Assembly: GCA_003152255.1 (NCBI GenBank)
Contig: PLZT01000628.1
Span: 2,354 to 12,149 of the forward strand
DNA from: Methylocystaceae bacterium
GTDB lineage: Bacteria; Pseudomonadota; Alphaproteobacteria; Rhizobiales; Beijerinckiaceae
DNA: 9,796 bases
Direction of reading: 5' to 3'
Both the position numbers and the translations under genes were made by a program. Positions 1 to 5,881 of this stretch are shown here, piece by piece (positions within the stretch are counted from its first letter, which is position 1; each line of letters begins with the position of its first letter). The notes below the pieces were generated by a model, which saw only the letters and a program-made list of their open reading frames with translations, did not search any database and was not told the origin of the DNA.

Positions 1-1037
1 TGGCGAGCCATCGCCCGACCGATCCGTCGTTCCAGGACATCATGCAGATCAAGCAGACGGCCAACCGCGCCGCCGGCCTGACGCGGCAGCTGCTGGCTTT
101 TTCGCGCCGCCAGACGCTTCGCCCGGAAGTGCTGCAGATCGGCGACGCCCTTTCGGAACTGCAGATTTTGCTGCGCCGGCTGCTCGGCGAGAAAGTGGAG
201 CTCGATCTGCGGCACGGCCGCGACCTGTGGTACGTCAAGGCCGACATCAACCAATTCGAACAGGTAGTTATCAATCTCGTCGTCAACGCGCGCGACGCCA
301 TGGCGGAGCACGGCGGCCGGGTGCAGCTGCGCACCCGCAACGTCGCCGCCGCCGACTGCGCCGCGTTGAACGAAAAGGCGCTGACGCCGGCCGATTACGT
401 GCTGGTCGAGGTCGAAGACACTGGCCCCGGCATTTCGCCGGAGCTGAAGGAGAAGATTTTCGAGCCCTTTTTCACCACCAAGGAAGTCGGCAAGGGCACT
501 GGCCTCGGCCTCTCCATGGTGTTCGGCATCGTCAAGCAGTCCGGAGGTTTCGTCTTCGTCGACAGCGAGGTCGGCAAGGGCGCGACCTTCCGCGTGCTGC
601 TGCCGCGCTATGTCCCGCAAGCGAGCGACGTCGCCGTCAAGGCCGAGGCCGCCAAGCCCACCACCGATTACACCGGCCAAGGCGTCATCCTTCTGGTCGA
701 GGACGAGGACGCCGTGCGCGCCTTCGGCGTCAGGGCGCTCGGATCGCGCGGCTACACGGTTCTGGAGGCCGCCTCGGGCGTGGAGGCGCTCGAAGTGGTG
801 GAGCGGGAGAAGGGCAAGATCGATCTCATCGTCTCCGACGTGGTGATGCCCGAGATGGATGGGCCGACCATGTTCAAGGAGCTGCGCAAGCGCGGCGTGA
901 AGGCGAAGGTGATCTTCGTTTCCGGCTACGCGGAGGAAGCTTTCGCCAAGAACCTTCCCGAAGGCGAGTTCGGCTTTTTGCCAAAACCCTTCACGCTCAA
1001 GCAATTGATTGAAACGGTGAAACAGAGTCTGGTGTAG
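1..1037 (+). CDS. cckA: Hybrid sensor histidine kinase CckA, C-terminal part (5' end outside window)
   Basis: In alphaproteobacteria CckA feeds phosphate through ChpT to the master regulator CtrA and to CpdR, controlling cell-cycle progression. The reading frame is open from base 3, before the first ATG at 42, so the gene enters from outside. Its first visible residues are the end of the dimerisation helices (QIKQTANRAAGLTRQLLAFS). The phospho-acceptor histidine, PAS domains and membrane segments lie upstream. The ATPase domain follows: N box NLVVNARDAM (273-302), G1 box DTGPGIS (417-437), F box EPFFTTKE, and G2 box GKGTGLGLS (489-515). After a short linker comes a receiver domain (about 684-1034) with the acidic pair in VEDED, the phospho-acceptor Asp in SDVVMPEMDG (codon 837-839) and the conserved Lys in LPKPF (codon 984-986). 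All catalytic motifs in view are intact. The family call is firm; CckA rather than another hybrid kinase rests on the close match of the helix and receiver segments to remembered CckA sequences. Confidence 0.93.
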   Translation, partial: ASHRPTDPSFQDIMQIKQTANRAAGLTRQLLAFSRRQTLRPEVLQIGDALSELQILLRRLLGEKVELDLRHGRDLWYVKADINQFEQVVINLVVNARDAMAEHGGRVQLRTRNVAAADCAALNEKALTPADYVLVEVEDTGPGISPELKEKIFEPFFTTKEVGKGTGLGLSMVFGIVKQSGGFVFVDSEVGKGATFRVLLPRYVPQASDVAVKAEAAKPTTDYTGQGVILLVEDEDAVRAFGVRALGSRGYTVLEAASGVEALEVVEREKGKIDLIVSDVVMPEMDGPTMFKELRKRGVKAKVIFVSGYAEEAFAKNLPEGEFGFLPKPFTLKQLIETVKQSLV

Positions 1038-1076
1038 GGGCGCGGGAATGTCGCGGTTCATAATGCAGTCGCTCTA

Positions 1077-1108
1077 TTGACACGCAATTGTGAAGCATGG
1101 CCTATTTA
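1077..1108 (+). promoter_or_regulatory. Possible sigma-70-type promoter for the small secreted protein gene
   Basis: A perfect TTGACA hexamer lies at 1077-1082, 40 bases after the cckA stop. The best -10 candidate is the AT-rich CTATTTA around 1102-1108. This gives a spacer of 18-20 bases, longer than the ideal 17, so the -10 assignment is weak. A start near 1115 would leave a leader of about 45 bases before the ATG at 1159. The exact -35 match in otherwise GC-rich sequence is the main support. Confidence 0.4.
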
Positions 1109-1158
1109 TGCCCGGGACAGGGCTCCCAATAAAAGAAAACAACCGAGGAAACAGCAAG

Positions 1159-1431
1159 ATGAAGATGAATGTTCTGGTGGCGGCCGCCCTAATGTTCGGT
1201 GGAATGATCGCGCCCAGCTTCGCATATGACGGCGCGGCCGGCCTGCGGAGCCCGGTGACCAAGGTGACCTGCGACACCCGCAACGAAGACGAGCAGGCTG
1301 TGTGTGCATCAAAGTGCGAGGACACCTACGTCCGCAATAAGCAAAATAACATGGCCGATCACTCCGCGTTGGCCTCGGACCGGCTGGCCTGCGACACGAA
1401 ATGCGGCTGCCCCGAAAATTCGAAGTTGTAA
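1159..1431 (+). CDS. Small secreted cysteine-rich protein with twin CX3C motif, unknown function
   Basis: This encodes a 90-residue protein. The start at 1159 was preferred over the in-frame ATG at 1090 because it has a GAGGA ribosome site nine bases upstream and begins directly with a signal peptide. That signal has a basic MKMN start, a hydrophobic core (VLVAAALMFGGMIA) and a cleavage motif SFA ending at residue 22. The mature chain of about 68 residues has six cysteines, at 38, 49, 53, 78, 82 and 84, with spacing C-x10-CX3C-x24-CX3C-x1-C. The two CX3C pairs sit in stretches that look helical, so a disulfide-stapled helical hairpin is plausible; this is inference. I do not recognise the family. 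It is probably periplasmic or secreted, where cysteines can oxidise. Metal binding through the terminal CxxxCxC is an alternative. It follows cckA by 121 bases and seems to have its own promoter, so a functional link to CckA is not implied. Confidence 0.8.
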   Translation: MKMNVLVAAALMFGGMIAPSFAYDGAAGLRSPVTKVTCDTRNEDEQAVCASKCEDTYVRNKQNNMADHSALASDRLACDTKCGCPENSKL

Positions 1432-1631
1432 TCCACGGTCGCTCGCCGCGCGTTCGGCGGGGGCGGTTCCAGTCGCTGGGCGCGCTAGTAAGCGGCGTCC
1501 AGCGGCCTGGGCGAGCTTTCATGATTGCATCGTTTTTACGGATTAAGTCGCGGCCGGCGCGCGCCCATATGGACGCCGCGCGATCAGCGTGTTAGGGCCG
1601 CGCCTTCCTTAGAAAAACCAAAGGCCCCGAC

Positions 1632-2936
1632 ATGATCCCGCGCTACTCCCGCAAGGCGATGACCGACATATGGGAGCCGCGGACGCGCTTCAAAATCTGG
1701 TTCGAGATCGAGGCGCACGCCTGCGACGCGCTCGCCGAAATCGGCGTCATCCCGAAGGAGAGCGCCAAGGCGATCTGGGACAAGGCGGGCGAGGCGTCCT
1801 TCGATGTCGCGCGCATCGACGAGATCGAGCGCGTCACCAAACACGATGTCATCGCCTTTCTAACGCATCTCGCCGAATTCATCGGCGCGGATTCGCGCTT
1901 CGTGCATCAGGGCATGACCAGTTCCGACGTGCTCGACACCTGTCTTTCCGTGCAGCTGTCGCGCGCCGCCGATCTCTTGATCGCCGATGTCAACGCTCTG
2001 CTCGCGGCGATCAAGAAGCGCGCCTTCGAGCATAAATACACGCCGACCATTGGCCGCTCCCATGGCATTCACGCCGAGCCCACCACTTTCGGCCTAAAGC
2101 TCGCGCAGGCTTACGCCGAGTTTGCCCGCGCGCGCGAGCGGCTTGTCGCCGCGCGCAAGGAGGTCGCGGTTTGCGCGATTTCCGGCGCCGTCGGCACCTT
2201 CGCCAACATCGACCCGCGCGTCGAGGAACATGTGGCGAAAAAACTGGGCCTCGCGGTGGAGCCGGTGTCGACGCAGGTGATCCCGCGCGATCGGCACGCG
2301 GCGTTTTTCGCGACGCTCGCCGTCGTCGCGTCCAGCGTCGAGCGCCTCGCCACGGAAATCCGCCATCTGCAACGCACCGAAGTGCTGGAGGCCGAGGAGT
2401 TTTTCTCTGCCGGGCAGAAAGGTTCTTCCGCCATGCCGCATAAGCGCAATCCCGTGCTGACCGAGAACCTCACCGGACTCGCGCGTCTCGTGCGCGGCAT
2501 GGCGGTCCCGGCGCTGGAGAACGTGGCGCTGTGGCATGAGCGCGATATTTCGCATTCCTCGGTCGAGCGGATGATCGGCCCCGACGCGACGGTGACGCTG
2601 GATTTCGCGCTTGCAAGACTGACCGGCGTGATCGAGAATCTGCTGATCTACCCCGAGAATATGAAGAAGAATCTCGATCGGCTCGGCGGCCTCGTGCATT
2701 CGCAGCGCGTGCTGCTGGCGCTGACGCAAAAGGGCGTCTCGCGCGAGGACGCCTATGCGCTGGTGCAGCGCAACGCGATGCCGGTGTGGCGCGGCGAGGG
2801 CGAATTCCGCGCGCTGCTCGGCGCCGACAAGGAGGTGAGCGCGAAACTCTCGCCCGCGGAACTCGACGAGCTGTTCGACCTCTCCTACCATTTTAAACAC
2901 GTCGACACGATTTTCGCACGCGTGTTTGGGGGATAG
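1632..2936 (+). CDS. purB: Adenylosuccinate lyase
   Basis: This cytoplasmic homotetrameric enzyme works twice in purine synthesis: it splits SAICAR to AICAR and adenylosuccinate to AMP, releasing fumarate each time. The 434-residue product has the usual length of the shorter bacterial PurB form. Landmarks are the N-terminal IPRYSR and IWEP segments, KHDV (70-73), the substrate-binding HQGMTSSD (92-99), GRSHGIHAEP with the general-acid histidine region (141-150), and the fumarase/aspartase superfamily signature GSSAMPHKRNP (264-274), whose serine acts as the general base on a mobile loop. The C-terminal region has the expected NLDRLGGLVHSQRVLL segment. The ATG at 1632 has an AAGG ribosome site about seven bases upstream. 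It stands alone: 200 bases separate it from the preceding gene and the next gene is convergent. Nothing is truncated or unusual. Confidence 0.97.
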   Translation: MIPRYSRKAMTDIWEPRTRFKIWFEIEAHACDALAEIGVIPKESAKAIWDKAGEASFDVARIDEIERVTKHDVIAFLTHLAEFIGADSRFVHQGMTSSDVLDTCLSVQLSRAADLLIADVNALLAAIKKRAFEHKYTPTIGRSHGIHAEPTTFGLKLAQAYAEFARARERLVAARKEVAVCAISGAVGTFANIDPRVEEHVAKKLGLAVEPVSTQVIPRDRHAAFFATLAVVASSVERLATEIRHLQRTEVLEAEEFFSAGQKGSSAMPHKRNPVLTENLTGLARLVRGMAVPALENVALWHERDISHSSVERMIGPDATVTLDFALARLTGVIENLLIYPENMKKNLDRLGGLVHSQRVLLALTQKGVSREDAYALVQRNAMPVWRGEGEFRALLGADKEVSAKLSPAELDELFDLSYHFKHVDTIFARVFGG

Positions 2937-2978
2937 AGGCGGTCGCCTAAGTAGGAACTCATCGAAGAATCGCCCGCC

Positions 2979-3059
2979 GTCATTGCGAGCGAAGCGAAGC
3001 AATCCAGGAGGACTGGGCGGCCGCTGGATTGCCGCGTCGCTTACGGTCCTCGCAATGAC
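2979..3059. repeat. 81-bp palindromic intergenic repeat between convergent genes, probable bidirectional terminator
   Basis: The outer arms are GTCATTGCGAG (2979-2989) and its exact reverse complement CTCGCAATGAC (3049-3059). The inner arms are GCAATCCAG (2999-3007) and CTGGATTGC (3024-3032). Between them the arms pair imperfectly (GCGAAGCGAA against CGTCGCTTACGG). From memory, the CATTGCGAGCGAAGCGAAGCAATCC motif is a widely dispersed palindrome in Rhizobiales and other proteobacterial genomes. It sits in the 159-base gap between the ends of purB and of the minus-strand transporter gene, where a strong hairpin readable from either strand would end both transcripts. No T-run follows, so termination is inferred from position and fold. 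Confidence 0.8.
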
Positions 3060-3095
3060 AGGCCCTATAAGGACGCCGAGTTCGCGCGAAAAAAA

Positions 3096-4151
3096 TCAAA
3101 CGTTCGGCGGCGGCTTTTGCGCGCCGATCGCGCCGCGCGGGCGCGTGAGGCCTAGTCGGCGCATGAAAAACAGCACCACCAACGACGCGCCGACGCACAG
3201 CGCGGCGGCATAGGCCGTGCCGTCAGTGGTTTCCGTAAACGGCAGATTCTTCGTGTTCATGCCGAAGAAGCCGGTGACGAAAGTCGCCGGCAACAGCAAG
3301 GTCGTGACCATCGTCAAAATATACAGGCGATCATTGGTGACGGAACTGTCGATCGCGCTCAACTCGTCTTGCAGCAATCTGGCGCGGTCCTGCACCTCCG
3401 AAAGATCATGGGCGAGAATATCGGCGCGGCGAGCGAGCCGCGCGCCGGCTTCCTTGAGGTCGTCCTGCTCGGGGTTGCTGACGCTGGCCTCCAGCCGCAG
3501 CAATGGCGAGCGCAGGCCGCCGACCTCGCGGGCGAGGCGCAGCGCCGCGCGCCGCGTCGGGCCGAGCGTCGCGCGCTCGTCGAGGCCCTGACCGCCCATG
3601 ACGATGCGCTCCTCGATGCGATCGAGCGTCGATGATAGTTCGAAAATCATTCTGCCCAATTCGTCGCACAAATGGCCGACGATGGCCTCGAACAGCTCTA
3701 GCGGGGAACTCGCGAGGCACCCAGCGCCGAGCGCGATTAACGTGGACTCCACGGCGCGGAGCGGCCGCTGACGCGCGCTGACGAGAAACTGCTCGCCGAA
3801 GGCGAAACGCAGATAATCCGTCCCCGTCGCCGCCGCGCCGTCGGCGCCGCGCTCGCGATCGAAGAAGGCGCCGCGCACGATGCCGCCGGAGTGCTCGACG
3901 AATTGTCTGTCGATCGGTCCCGACAGCGTCTTGCGCGCGTCGTCGTTCAGCACACTCAGCCGTTTGAGCATGGCGTCCACGTTCGGATCGTCGAGATGCA
4001 GATGCAGCCAGACGAAACCTTCGCCGGGCGCCCCGATATGCGCAACGTCGTCGGCGTCGCCGGGCGCGGCGCGCCCTTCGTCGTCGAAGCGCAGCACGAG
4101 GGCGCAGCCGGGAACGGCGTGGAAAGCGGGCTTGAGACGATCGAAACTCAT
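3096..4151 (-). CDS. CorA/ZntB-family divalent metal-ion transporter
   Basis: This encodes a 351-residue inner-membrane protein of the CorA superfamily, pentameric channels or transporters for Mg2+, Co2+ or Zn2+. A long cytoplasmic N-terminal domain includes a WLHLHLDDP strand and the long helices typical of the funnel (about residues 140-270, rich in leucine, arginine and glutamate). Two C-terminal membrane segments follow: about 276-298 (LYILTMVTTLLLPATFVTGF), ending in the family-defining GMN at 297-299, and about 312-331 (AAALCVGASLVVLFF). A short basic tail completes it. The residues after GMN (TKNLPF) and the TNDRLYILT entry to the first membrane helix resemble ZntB-type members more than classical CorA, which usually has an MPE loop there. 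The transported ion cannot be settled from sequence alone. The ribosome site before the ATG is weak (CGGA). The gene lies 83 bases downstream of the lipoprotein gene on the same strand. Confidence 0.9.
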   Translation of the reverse strand: MSFDRLKPAFHAVPGCALVLRFDDEGRAAPGDADDVAHIGAPGEGFVWLHLHLDDPNVDAMLKRLSVLNDDARKTLSGPIDRQFVEHSGGIVRGAFFDRERGADGAAATGTDYLRFAFGEQFLVSARQRPLRAVESTLIALGAGCLASSPLELFEAIVGHLCDELGRMIFELSSTLDRIEERIVMGGQGLDERATLGPTRRAALRLAREVGGLRSPLLRLEASVSNPEQDDLKEAGARLARRADILAHDLSEVQDRARLLQDELSAIDSSVTNDRLYILTMVTTLLLPATFVTGFFGMNTKNLPFTETTDGTAYAAALCVGASLVVLFFMRRLGLTRPRGAIGAQKPPPNV

Positions 4152-4234
4152 TTTGAGCGATCCGTTTTGGGCGGAGAACTTTTATTCCGACCAGCAGCAG
4201 ATTCATAACAGGGGCATGACGGGGCGGCGAGCCC

Positions 4235-4837
4235 TCAGCCCTTCTTACCATTCTCGGGGCAGGGCGGGAGCGCCTCATCGAGCGCGGCCTGGTCCTGCTC
4301 GCCCTCGCGCGCGTCGTAATCGGCGTAGAGCGGCAGCCAGCCGATCTCGTCGTCCGCGTGGATGAACACGTCGATGGCGATGGGGCCGGGCGGGATCTCC
4401 GTCCGCCGGCAGGCGATGGAGCCGGAGCCGATCATCCTGCCGCGCGTCCTCGCGCCCTCGGCTCTAAGACGCGCGGCCTCCTGCTGCGTCGACCGCGCGG
4501 CGCCAAGACTTCGCGGCGCGAGTTCGACGATCATCAGAGACGGCGCACCGCCCAGGGCGGTCAGCGCCTCGCGGTCGCCGGGATGGGCGGCGCGCTGGAG
4601 ACGCAGCGCGAGGATTTGGGCCCGCGCTTCGTCGCCGCCGTCGCGCCAGTAGCGCACCTCGATGGCGGCCTTTTCCGGGGTCGGCGTCACCCAGTCGGGA
4701 CCGCGCATCGCGACGCGCAATTGCGCCAGATCCGCCGTGCCGACGTTGAAGTCGCGCAGCTTCCACTGCGTCGAGACCGGCGCGCCGTTGCAGGCGGCGA
4801 GCGAGAGGAAAAGCGAGAAGAGAAAAACGCGGCGCAT
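4235..4837 (-). CDS. Predicted lipoprotein of unknown function
   Basis: The product has 200 residues from the ATG at 4837. A TTG four codons upstream (4849) extends the frame, but it overlaps the GAGAG ribosome site (4843-4847) that is correctly spaced for the ATG. The N-terminus is MRRVFLFSLFLSLAAC: two arginines, a hydrophobic core and a lipobox LAAC with the lipid-acceptor cysteine at residue 16. It should therefore be processed by signal peptidase II and anchored on the periplasmic face of a membrane. The mature part begins with a WKLRDFNVGTADLAQLRVAM segment and is mixed in character, with no further membrane segment. Two further cysteines (SIACRR, and CPENG near the C-terminus) could form a disulfide. 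I do not recognise the family. It may share a transcript with the metal transporter gene 83 bases downstream. No function is offered. Confidence 0.8.
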   Translation of the reverse strand: MRRVFLFSLFLSLAACNGAPVSTQWKLRDFNVGTADLAQLRVAMRGPDWVTPTPEKAAIEVRYWRDGGDEARAQILALRLQRAAHPGDREALTALGGAPSLMIVELAPRSLGAARSTQQEAARLRAEGARTRGRMIGSGSIACRRTEIPPGPIAIDVFIHADDEIGWLPLYADYDAREGEQDQAALDEALPPCPENGKKG

Positions 4838-4842
4838 AGCGG

Positions 4843-4847
4843 CTCTC
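4843..4847 (-). promoter_or_regulatory. Ribosome binding site deciding the lipoprotein start
   Basis: GAGAG on the minus strand lies five bases upstream of the ATG at 4837. The alternative TTG at 4849-4847 overlaps the first base of this site and has no comparable site of its own, so the ATG is the better start. Confidence 0.6.
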
Positions 4848-4884
4848 AAGCTGCGAGGGCGGCGGGGCGGCCGGACCGCCTTCG

Positions 4885-5082
4885 ATCTATATCACGAAGA
4901 AGCTTCGGCGTTGGTTGGTGATTGGGCGGGACCATAAGCGCGCCGGGCCACGATATAAATTCAGTCTCTCGATATCGGGCGAGGTGAAGGGCGCGCGCTT
5001 CCACACGCTTGAGAAAATTTGTGAGATTCTCGACTGGCGGTCGGGCAATATTCTCGAATACCGCCGGGATGAGACGAAGTAG
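4885..5082 (+). pseudogene. Remnant of a small Xre/Cro-type helix-turn-helix regulator gene, frameshifted
   Basis: From 4978 the plus-strand frame ending at TAG (5080-5082) reads GEVKGARFHTLEKICEIL followed by DWRSGNILEYRRDETK. This matches the C-terminal half of short (about 70-residue) Cro/C1-type regulators, which typically read like KGIRFDTLEKLCEVLDCQPGDLLEY. Just upstream, in a different frame (4949-4978), HDINSVSRYR resembles the recognition helix of the same fold. It joins the C-terminal frame after the loss of one base, or gain of two, near 4979-4981. Further upstream, the C-terminal frame reads ITKKLRRWLV (4891-4920), like the usual first helix, but no ATG precedes it and the second helix is not recoverable. 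No single frame therefore encodes the whole domain. If a GTG at 4918 were used, a 54-residue product lacking the DNA-binding helices would result. The remnant lies between minus-strand genes and ends two bases before a dispersed repeat. The C-terminal match is good; the upstream reconstruction is inference. Confidence 0.55.
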
Positions 5083-5083
5083 A

Positions 5084-5107
5084 CCTTCTCCCACAAGCGG
5101 GAGAAGG
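5084..5107. repeat. Short palindromic repeat, inverted partial copy
   Basis: CCTTCTCCC (5084-5092) and GGGAGAAGG (5099-5107) form a perfect 9-bp stem around the loop ACAAGC. Its reverse complement differs from the palindrome at 5151-5174 at one position in 24, so the two are copies in opposite orientation. This copy lacks the GTCATGC hairpin and GGATGAGGG tail that follow the other. The unit starts directly after the stop codon of the decayed regulator. Confidence 0.8.
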
Positions 5108-5150
5108 AAGCGCCCCTGTAATTTATGTCGTGGAATCAATCGGCGTCTCT

Positions 5151-5203
5151 CCTTCTCCCACTTGTGGGAGAAGGTGTCATGCGGAGCATGACGGATGAGG
5201 GTC
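5151..5203. repeat. Rhizobiales-type palindromic repeat, two hairpins; likely grpE terminator
   Basis: CCTTCTCCCA (5151-5160), loop CTTG, TGGGAGAAGG (5165-5174) make a perfect 10-bp stem. A second hairpin follows at once, GTCATGC (5176-5182), loop GGA, GCATGAC (5186-5192), then the tail GGATGAGGG. From memory, the pattern CCTTCTCCC-loop-GGGAGAAGGTG-variable hairpin-CGGATGAGGG is abundant between genes in Rhizobiales. It lies 36 bases past the grpE stop and is read first from the second hairpin by the grpE transcript, so it may act as terminator or RNA-stabilising 3' structure. That role is inference. Confidence 0.8.
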
Positions 5204-5238
5204 GCCGGGAAGTTTCATGCTCTTACGCTATCAATTTC

Positions 5239-5823
5239 CTACGCCTTCGGCCCGCCGCGGGTGACGCCGACCTTGGCCGGGCGCAGCACGCGCTCGCCGA
5301 TCGAATAGCCGGGTTCGATCACCTGCGCGACCGTGCCGGCGGCCTGGCTTTCGTCGGGGATCTCGTACAGCGCCTCGTGCTGATTGGGGTCGAAGCGGGC
5401 GCCTTGCGCCTCGATCTTCTTGATGCCGAAACGCGCCAGCCGCGAGAGAAAATCCCGCTCGGTGAGTTCGACCCCCTCGATCAGCGCCGCGACATGCGGC
5501 TCCATCGCCGCGCGCGCCTCGGCGGGGAAGCTGTCCAGCGCCCGGCGCAGATTATCGGCGAGCGCGACCGCATCGCGGGCGAAGCTGGCTATTCCGTAAG
5601 TTTTCGCGTCGGCGACTTCGCGCTCGGTGCGGCGGCGCAGATTCTCCATCTCGGCGAGCGCGCGCAGCAGCCGGTCCTTGACCGCCGCGTGCTCGGCGCG
5701 CAACGCTTCAAGCTCGGCCGCGAGATCGCCTCCTTGCGGCGTCGGCTCCTGTGGCGGCGCGGCTGGGGCTTCCGTCGGGGCGGTCGTCTCTCGCGGCGTG
5801 TCGTTATTGGTCTCATCGCTCAT
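5239..5823 (-). CDS. grpE: GrpE, nucleotide exchange factor for DnaK
   Basis: GrpE is a cytoplasmic homodimer that speeds ADP release from DnaK and so drives the chaperone cycle. The 194-residue product has the normal length and layout. A disordered, proline- and threonine-rich N-terminus (about 1-32) leads into a long dimerisation helix (LAAELEALRAEHAAVKDRLL through EMENLRRRTEREVADAKTYG), then a four-helix bundle (ALADNLRRALDSFP). The C-terminal beta domain carries the family signature FDPNQHEALYEIPD and ends with EPGYSIGERVLRPAKVGVTRG. The ATG at 5823 is the only plausible in-frame start, but the ribosome site is not clear: the strongest purine run, AAAGGA (5839-5844), is 15 bases away, and a nearer GGA (5831-5833) has spacing 7. 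The gene follows glnD by about 54 bases on the same strand. It is not next to dnaK or hrcA, at least within this window, and no CIRCE inverted repeat is seen in its leader. Confidence 0.96.
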   Translation of the reverse strand: MSDETNNDTPRETTAPTEAPAAPPQEPTPQGGDLAAELEALRAEHAAVKDRLLRALAEMENLRRRTEREVADAKTYGIASFARDAVALADNLRRALDSFPAEARAAMEPHVAALIEGVELTERDFLSRLARFGIKKIEAQGARFDPNQHEALYEIPDESQAAGTVAQVIEPGYSIGERVLRPAKVGVTRGGPKA

Positions 5824-5852
5824 CGTGTAGGTCCATTGTCCTTTGCGCCCCC

Positions 5853-5881
5853 GATATCAGGGCTGGATCGCGATAAATCAA
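5853..5881 (-). promoter_or_regulatory. Weak candidate promoter for grpE
   Basis: On the minus strand TTGATT (5881-5876), which overlaps the glnD stop codon, is separated by exactly 17 bases from GATATC (5858-5853). The -35 match is fair and the -10 match poor. The extended CTTGAT is also compatible with a heat-shock sigma-32 -35 element (CTTGA-), which would suit grpE, but the -10 does not clearly fit that class either. Initiation near 5846 would give a leader of only about 23 bases. Confidence 0.25.

Noticed and set aside
42..44. ATG at 42 as the start of the kinase gene.
   Set aside because: The frame is open to the window edge and residues before it continue the kinase helix, so this Met is internal.
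1090..1158. Extended N-terminus for the small secreted protein.
   Set aside because: It has no ribosome site, it would bury the signal peptide 23 residues in, and the ATG at 1159 has a well-placed GAGGA.
1432..1631. Short inverted arms in the gap before purB (CGCCG/CGGCG at 1444-1459; CGCTGG/CCAGCG at 1474-1504) as terminators, and a purB promoter.
   Set aside because: The stems are only 5-6 bp, no T-run follows, and such pairs are expected by chance in GC-rich DNA. No convincing promoter pair was found.
2094..3002. A 302-codon minus-strand open frame opposite purB.
   Set aside because: It mirrors the purB coding frame, its composition is typical of an antisense shadow, and it runs into the palindromic repeat.
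3406..4278. A 290-codon minus-strand open frame overlapping the metal transporter gene.
   Set aside because: It is an extremely arginine-rich, alternative-frame shadow of the real transporter gene, which has clear family motifs.
4887..5139. Minus-strand open frames (4887-5096 and 4846-5139) as small genes.
   Set aside because: They have no motif, while the opposite strand shows recognisable regulator-family residues, so these are shadows of the pseudogene and repeats.
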